A stretch of 10,638 bases of DNA, taken from positions 1 to 10,638 of the forward strand of contig JBFGCT010000142.1 of assembly GCA_041581055.1 (NCBI GenBank), in the 5' to 3' direction. Source of the stretch: JBFGCT01 sp041581055 (lineage in GTDB: Bacteria; Actinomycetota; Acidimicrobiia; Acidimicrobiales; Ilumatobacteraceae). Positions 6,750-10,638 of this stretch are shown here, piece after piece; positions within the stretch are counted from its first letter, which is position 1, and each line of letters starts with the position of its first letter. A program made the translations under genes and the position numbers. The notes beneath the pieces were generated by a model. It searched no databases, was not told where the DNA came from, and saw nothing but the letters and a program-made list of their open reading frames with translations.

Positions 6750-7943
6750 TCATGGGCGGACGATGGCGCTGAGCATCGCCTGGAACTTGGCTTGGGTCTC
6801 GGCGAGCTCGGCCCGGGGGTCGCTGTCGGCGACGATGCCGCCGCCGGCGACCAACCGGGCGGACAGGCCGTCGGAGGCGATCTCGGCGCAGCGGATCGTC
6901 ACGGCCCACGCCCCGTTGCCGGCGGCGTCGACCCAGCCGACCGCGCCGCCGTACCTGCCCCGCTCGAACCCCTCCACCTCGGCGATCAGGGTGAGGGCCC
7001 GGTCGCGCGGGTGTCCGCCGAGCGCCGGGGTCGGCGACAGCGCCCTGACGAGCTCGACGACCGACGGGCCGGGCTGGCTCAGCATGCCCTCCATCCGCGT
7101 TCCGAGGTGCTGGACGTTGGCCACCGTGACGATCGACGGCTCGGGCTCTTCGTCGAGATAGCTGGCCCACGGCAGGAGGGTGTCGTGCACGACGTCGATG
7201 ACGACCCGGTGCTCGATCTGGTCTTTCGTGCTGTCGATCAACTCCCGGCCGACGCGCTCGTCGGTGGCCGGGTCGCCGGTGCGCGGAGCGGTCCCGGCGA
7301 GGGGGTGCGATCGCACGACCGCTCCGTCGACCTCGACGAGCAGTTCGGGTGAGGCGCCGATCAGGCCGTCGACGGAGAAGCGGTAGCTCGAGCCGAACGT
7401 GGCCTTCAACCGGAACAGCACGGCGCGCACGTCGATCGGCTGATCGGACGTCACGGTGATCGGCCTGGCGATCACCGCCTTGGTCAACTCGCCGGACCGC
7501 ACCGCGTCGCGGGCGGCTTCGACCGCGCCGAGATAGCGCTCAACCGGGACGCCCGGTGCGAGCGTGAAGCCGGCGGCCGTCGGCGGGGCGGGCGGCGGGA
7601 GCTCGAGGAAGCCGTGGGTCTCGGCCTCGTCGATGATCGTGATCCACGGCACCCCGTCGGCCGGCTTGCCGACGACGATCGCCGGCACGATCAGCTGCGC
7701 GGGCGCGCCGGGTTCGAAGGGGACGCACCCGATCGCCCGCGGACCGACTCCGTCGACGGTCGAGTCGTGCTCGATGCCGGCGAGGACCTCCGTCGCCTCG
7801 TCGACCGGGACGCGGGCGGCGACACCGCGCCCGGCGAACCCGACGCCGTCGCGCACGAAGAGCGTGCCGTCTGCGGCGGCGATGTCGTTCAGATCGGGGA
7901 CCCGTTCGGTGATGTCCGACAGCGGGCGGGTGATCGCCTTCAT
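6750..7943 (-). CDS. menF: Isochorismate synthase (MenF-type)
   Basis: Chorismate-binding (ADCS/MST family) enzyme of 397 residues that isomerises chorismate to isochorismate, the entry step of menaquinone synthesis, in the cytoplasm with Mg2+. Visible elements: ELTKAVIAR with the likely general base K155; IGASPELL with the likely general acid E200; SHPLAGTAPRTG (212-223); the helix DQIEHRVVIDVVHDTL; ALSPTPALGGHPRD; GFERGRYGGAVGW; and the C-terminal metal-site region DPRAELAETQAKF. The K-to-E spacing of 45 residues is close to that in EntC and MenF. The presence of K155 and lack of an aminating domain favour isochorismate synthase over anthranilate or aminodeoxychorismate synthase; EntC or DhbC of siderophore pathways is the alternative, but menD is the convergent neighbour and no siderophore gene is seen. 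The ATG at 7943 overlaps the stop of a repeat-encoded frame (ATGA). Confidence 0.9.
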   Translation of the reverse strand: MKAITRPLSDITERVPDLNDIAAADGTLFVRDGVGFAGRGVAARVPVDEATEVLAGIEHDSTVDGVGPRAIGCVPFEPGAPAQLIVPAIVVGKPADGVPWITIIDEAETHGFLELPPPAPPTAAGFTLAPGVPVERYLGAVEAARDAVRSGELTKAVIARPITVTSDQPIDVRAVLFRLKATFGSSYRFSVDGLIGASPELLVEVDGAVVRSHPLAGTAPRTGDPATDERVGRELIDSTKDQIEHRVVIDVVHDTLLPWASYLDEEPEPSIVTVANVQHLGTRMEGMLSQPGPSVVELVRALSPTPALGGHPRDRALTLIAEVEGFERGRYGGAVGWVDAAGNGAWAVTIRCAEIASDGLSARLVAGGGIVADSDPRAELAETQAKFQAMLSAIVRP

Positions 7944-8077
7944 GACCCGTCCGTCACCGTGCCCGCCACCGTCGCCGTGCCCGCCACCGTCGCCGTGCCC
8001 GCCACCGTGCCCGCCACCGTCGCCGTGCCCGCCACGGTCGCCGTCGCCGTCGCCCTCACTGTCGCCGTCGCTGTCAC
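7940..8077 (-). CDS. Candidate 45-residue repeat protein bridging menG and menF
   Basis: A minus-strand frame from GTG (8077-8075) to TGA (7942-7940) fills the whole gap between menG and menF. Its start overlaps the menG stop as GTGA and its stop overlaps the menF start as ATGA, the 4-nt arrangement typical of coupled bacterial genes. The product would consist almost only of Thr, Ala, Val and Gly in six-residue units (TATVAG, with one three-residue unit) and end VTDGS. No known domain, signal peptide or convincing membrane helix is seen. Arguments against a real protein: composition follows directly from a DNA hexamer repeat, and GTG is frequent in such a repeat, so both overlaps could be chance. 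It could instead act as a translated spacer that carries ribosomes to menF. Confidence 0.3.
   Translation of the reverse strand: MTATATVRATATATVAGTATVAGTVAGTATVAGTATVAGTVTDGS
7957..8073. repeat. Hexamer-based 18-bp tandem repeat between menG and menF
   Basis: On the plus strand, units of CCGTGCCCGCCACCGTCG lie at 7957-7974, 7975-7992, 8005-8022 and 8023-8040 (one base changed in the last), with a shortened 12-bp unit at 7993-8004. From 8041 to about 8073 the array degrades to single hexamers close to CCGTCG (8041, 8047, 8053, 8059, 8065). All unit lengths are multiples of six, so copy-number change would keep reading frame. On the minus strand it forms the leader in front of menF. Together with 7944-7956 it makes up the whole non-menG, non-menF sequence here. 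Confidence 0.9.
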
Positions 8078-8796
8078 GGTGCGTCGCGCGTGCCGACCAG
8101 CAGCTGTGTCAGCCCGCCGCTCAACTGGGAGTGCGCGGCGGCGGCGAACCCTGCGGCGTTCAACGAGGCGAGCATGTCTGCCGGCGACGGCAGGTAGGCC
8201 ACGCTCTTGGGGAGGTACCGGTACGCCGGGCCGTCCGAGAGCGCCGCGCCGATGCGCGGCACGACCCTGCCGAAGTAGATCTCGTTGCCCCACCGCACGA
8301 CCCGGTTGGTGGGCACGCTGACGTCGAGCAGGGCGATCCGGCCCCCCGGTCGGACGACCCGGCCGAGCTCGTCGAAGAACGTGGGGAGATCGACCAGGTT
8401 GCGCAGCGCGAACCCGCACGTGACGCCGTCGACCGAGGCGTCGGGCAGCGGAAGTCGCAGGATGTCGGCCTGGACCCGCGGCGCGCCCGACCGGTCCATG
8501 GCAAGCATTCCGTAGCTGAGATCGATCGAGATCGGCCGGATCCCGACCCGGGCGAGGTCGACGCAAAGGTCGCCCGTGCCGCTGGCGAGATCGATCACGG
8601 TGCTCCCCGCGGGGAGCGCCAGGTCGCGGACCGTGCGCCTGCGCCAGCGCACGTCGAGGCGGAACGAGATGATGCGGTTCAACCGGTCGTACCTCGGCGC
8701 GATGGCGTCGAACATGTCGCGGACGGCGGCGACCTTCTCGTCGCCCTCCGGGAGCTCGTCGGTGTCCCACCGGCGCGATCGGCTCGTCTCGGTCAC
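8074..8796 (-). CDS. menG: Demethylmenaquinone methyltransferase (MenG/UbiE)
   Basis: Class I SAM-dependent C-methyltransferase of 240 residues that converts demethylmenaquinone to menaquinone, the last step of the pathway, at the inner face of the membrane. It contains the UbiE family signature region YDRLNRIISFRLDVRW (36-51), SAM motif I VIDLASGTGD (67-76), the acidic and adenine-side region QADILRLPLPDASVD, CGFALRNLVD, and RVVRPGGRIALLDVS (second signature). Two deviations: the usual His of the first signature (SxxxHxxW) is Asp48, and the second has Arg and Asp where Lys and Glu are common. The GTG start at 8796 is 7 nt after a TAGCCT element and 21 bp after the stop of the preceding gene. 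Single-gene menG/ubiE enzymes may also act on ubiquinone, but the surrounding men genes and high-GC Gram-positive style favour menaquinone. Confidence 0.92.
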   Translation of the reverse strand: MTETSRSRRWDTDELPEGDEKVAAVRDMFDAIAPRYDRLNRIISFRLDVRWRRRTVRDLALPAGSTVIDLASGTGDLCVDLARVGIRPISIDLSYGMLAMDRSGAPRVQADILRLPLPDASVDGVTCGFALRNLVDLPTFFDELGRVVRPGGRIALLDVSVPTNRVVRWGNEIYFGRVVPRIGAALSDGPAYRYLPKSVAYLPSPADMLASLNAAGFAAAAHSQLSGGLTQLLVGTRDAP

Positions 8797-8803
8797 CGGC
8801 TGA

Positions 8804-8809
8804 AGGCTA
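8804..8809 (-). promoter_or_regulatory. Candidate -10 element for menG
   Basis: Minus-strand TAGCCT fits TANNNT and is followed by exactly 7 nt and the menG GTG, the same spacing as at the thiol oxidoreductase start. The 21-bp intergenic stretch has no Shine-Dalgarno-like sequence, so menG may be read from its own leaderless transcript as well as from an upstream one. No -35 was assigned. Confidence 0.35.
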
Positions 8810-8817
8810 CGGCCCGG

Positions 8818-9348
8818 TCACGAGGTTGCCGAGCCCGGGGCCTGGCGGTCGATCCGCTCGACCTCGGCGCGGGCCTCGGCCAGCGCCTGCAACCGGATGT
8901 CGGCGTCGGACACCGCCCGTTCCAGCAGCTCCTTGGAGTCGCCGACGCCGACGCTCTGGACCAGCGCGGCGACGGCGTCCTCGAGCGCCGCCACCGCCGG
9001 CTCGAACGCGGCCACGGCGTCCACCCGATGGCGCTCGGGCAGCGCGGCCGCGGCGACCAGCCGGTCGTCGATCGCCAGCGCGTCGGTTTCGATCTGCCGG
9101 GTCCGGTCGGCGAGCCCCAGCTCGACCAGGCGGGGGTTGGCGCGCGCGCCCTCGACCGCCGCCTTGAGCCGGCGGTGCAACTTGGCCTCGGGCGTGTGGG
9201 CGCCGGCCCCGGAGGCCGGCGCCGCCGACTCGACGCCCGGCACGACCTCGTTCTGCTCCGCGAACTCGCGCCTGGATCGCACGGTGAGGGCGACGCCGAA
9301 CGCGACGACGGCGACGACGGCGACGACGAGGAGCAGGCCGATGATCAC
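8818..9348 (-). CDS. Small single-pass membrane protein with helical cytoplasmic part
   Basis: Not recognised. Protein of 176 residues starting with an uncharged hydrophobic segment (residues 1-23, MIIGLLLVVAVVAVVAFGVALTV shortened here as a Val/Ala/Leu stretch) followed by RSRRE, which by the positive-inside rule places the C-terminal part in the cytoplasm. Residues about 33-50 are Ala/Pro/Gly-rich and probably a linker. The rest (about 50-172) is rich in Ala, Glu, Arg, Leu and looks helical, possibly coiled-coil, with no cysteine or enzyme motif. The GTG start follows directly after the TAG stop of the zinc-ribbon gene with no intervening base, so the two are very likely coupled and act together. 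menG begins 21 bp after its stop. No link to menaquinone chemistry is visible. Confidence 0.75.
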   Translation of the reverse strand: MIIGLLLVVAVVAVVAFGVALTVRSRREFAEQNEVVPGVESAAPASGAGAHTPEAKLHRRLKAAVEGARANPRLVELGLADRTRQIETDALAIDDRLVAAAALPERHRVDAVAAFEPAVAALEDAVAALVQSVGVGDSKELLERAVSDADIRLQALAEARAEVERIDRQAPGSATS

Positions 9349-10632
9349 CTAGCCCCCTCCACCCGCGCTGATTGCGACGATGATCACGGTCAGCAGGATG
9401 AGCGCGATCACGACCGCGACGGCGATCTTGACCTTGCTGTACGGCCGGGCGCCGTGGACCTCGCCGGTGACGCCGTTGATGTAGACCTGGAAGGGGCGCT
9501 GCTGGTAGATGACGGTGAGCAGCCAGATCGGCAGCAGGACGTGCTTGTACGTCATCTTCTGCCAATTGACGTCGAGCGACGAGATGCGCTGTTGGTCGCC
9601 GCCGATGTCGCGGCGCACCGTCTCCTGGATCGCCCGCTCCATCTGTTGCGTCGCCGCCGGCAGGCACTGCTCGACGTCCTGGTCGTACGTCCGGCAGAGA
9701 TGCCCGGCCACGTACTCGGCGGAGTACGGCCTGGCGGTCTCGGTCGGCCATGGCTCGAGCTTTGCGACCTTGTTCCGGTCGAGGCCCTCGTTGGCGAAGA
9801 TCGGGATGTCGTCGAAGCTGTTGCGCACCGATCCGCGGACGAAGGTCCAGTCGGTGCGGACCTCGGTCCGGCGGTTGTCGCCGTGGCCGACGGTCACGGT
9901 GTAGTTGTCGCCTCGCTGGCCGGAGTAGAGGGTGAACGTGTCGGCGTCGTAGGTGAAGTACGCCATGTAGACGCTCGAGAACGAGCCGGTGCGGTGGTAG
10001 GTCTTGAACTCGGAGGGAGCGAACCACCGGCTCTTGATCCACTTCTCGATCAGCTCCGCGGCGTGCTCGTCGTCGACGGCGAATGGCAGCAGGCCGTCGA
10101 CCGGGAGGCGCTCCGGGGCGTCGTGCACGTCGTCGCGCTGGATCGGCGTCGCGCAGTAGGGACACCGGTCGGCGGTGAGGCTGCCGGTGAAGGTCGTGTG
10201 GCCGCCGCAGTTCTGGCACACGATCTCCTTCTCGTCGGCGAGGAACTGCGGCGCGGTCTGCTTGCGCTCGCGGAGCAGGGCGAGCGCCTCGCGCAGGTCG
10301 CGCTCTTCGACATCGCCGCTGAGCTCGACCAGCTCGTGGGTGTTGCCGCAGTGCTGGCACTTCAGCAGTTGCGTCGCGATGTCGAAATGCAGCTCGCCGC
10401 CGCACGCCTCGCAGGGGTAGGTGCGGGTCGACTCGGTCTCGTGCCTCAGCGCCATCGAGTCCGCCGACGGCGCGGCGGCCGACGGTTCGTCGCCGCCCAG
10501 GGCGTCCGCCGTCAGCGGCGGCGGCGCGGCCGATCCGAACGCCGGACCGCCCGATGGCGAGGTCTCGTCGGCGAGGTCGGGCGGGTCGGGCGGGTCGGGC
10601 AGCGCGCCGGGGTCGGGGAGCGGGGGCGGCAC
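9349..10632 (-). CDS. Double zinc-ribbon protein with C-terminal membrane anchor
   Basis: Function unknown. As read from GTG at 10632 it has 427 residues: a Pro/Asp/Ala-rich tail (1-59), two zinc ribbons with four cysteines each (C74/C77 with C92/C95, and C139/C142 with C157/C160), a soluble domain containing YMAYFTYDADTFTLYSGQRGD, a hydrophobic stretch HVLLPIWLLTVIY (364-376), the INGVTGEVHGARPYS motif (385-399) and a single membrane helix (about 403-423) ending in four glycines. Such proteins are often labelled TFIIB-type zinc ribbon or, misleadingly, primosomal protein N'; Bacillus YdjG, linked to a PspA-type membrane stress operon, may be a relative (from memory). The start is unsure: the frame stays open to the window edge, and ATG at 10455 (M60), just before the first ribbon, would give 368 residues. 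Its stop abuts the next gene's GTG. Confidence 0.75.
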   Translation of the reverse strand: MPPPLPDPGALPDPPDPPDLADETSPSGGPAFGSAAPPPLTADALGGDEPSAAAPSADSMALRHETESTRTYPCEACGGELHFDIATQLLKCQHCGNTHELVELSGDVEERDLREALALLRERKQTAPQFLADEKEIVCQNCGGHTTFTGSLTADRCPYCATPIQRDDVHDAPERLPVDGLLPFAVDDEHAAELIEKWIKSRWFAPSEFKTYHRTGSFSSVYMAYFTYDADTFTLYSGQRGDNYTVTVGHGDNRRTEVRTDWTFVRGSVRNSFDDIPIFANEGLDRNKVAKLEPWPTETARPYSAEYVAGHLCRTYDQDVEQCLPAATQQMERAIQETVRRDIGGDQQRISSLDVNWQKMTYKHVLLPIWLLTVIYQQRPFQVYINGVTGEVHGARPYSKVKIAVAVVIALILLTVIIVAISAGGGG

Positions 10633-10638
10633 ACCGCG

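Noticed and set aside
8074..8796. Programmed -1 frameshift giving MenG a T/A/V/G repeat tail
   Set aside because: The tail frame is -1 relative to menG, but I see no slippery heptamer near the menG 3' end; independent re-initiation at the GTGA overlap is simpler.
8807..10405. A 532-codon minus-strand frame overlapping both membrane-protein genes
   Set aside because: Arg/Gly-rich shadow frame; the competing frames have membrane helices, zinc ribbons and an exact stop-start junction.
1..10638. tRNA, rRNA, insertion sequence, phage or toxin-antitoxin genes
   Set aside because: Looked for on both strands by eye; the window is fully accounted for by the listed genes and short gaps, with no sequence resembling these.

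Overview
The window is very GC-rich, gene-dense bacterial DNA with GTG starts, no convincing Shine-Dalgarno sites, and gene ends that touch or overlap. With a compact short-form MenE and a classical (MenFDHEAG-type) menaquinone route, this points to a high-GC actinobacterium, possibly Acidimicrobiia-like. The phylum is inferred from style and gene content, not from a marker gene.

Most of the window is a menaquinone (vitamin K2) biosynthesis locus. From left to right: menE (-) with an amidase (-) just upstream of it; menA (+), divergent from the amidase; menH (-), convergent with menA and overlapped by the end of a DsbA/FrnE-like thiol oxidoreductase gene (-); menD (+), divergent from that oxidoreductase gene; menF (-), convergent with menD; menG/ubiE (-); then two membrane-anchored proteins of unknown role (-), a small single-pass protein and a double zinc-ribbon protein that runs to the right edge. 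Together MenF (chorismate to isochorismate), MenD (to SEPHCHC), MenH (to SHCHC), MenE (OSB to OSB-CoA), MenA (DHNA prenylation) and MenG (C-methylation) cover the pathway except MenC, MenB and the DHNA-CoA thioesterase, which are not in the window.

Non-coding space is scarce and structured. Positions 1-59 hold a 12-bp inverted repeat that includes the menE stop, and a 14-bp direct repeat. Positions 3422-3440 hold a GC hairpin between the convergent menA and menH. Positions 6559-6749, between the convergent menD and menF, hold two tandem 71-bp units, each with a long palindrome, followed by a G-quadruplex-type tract. Positions 7944-8073, between menG and menF, are a hexamer/18-bp tandem repeat. 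On the minus strand this repeat carries a 45-codon frame that starts in a GTGA overlap with the menG stop and ends in an ATGA overlap with the menF start.

No mobile element, phage gene, CRISPR array, rRNA or tRNA was seen. The most unusual items are the bridging repeat ORF between menG and menF, the 71-bp palindromic tandem repeat, and the uncharacterised zinc-ribbon/membrane protein pair placed in front of menG.
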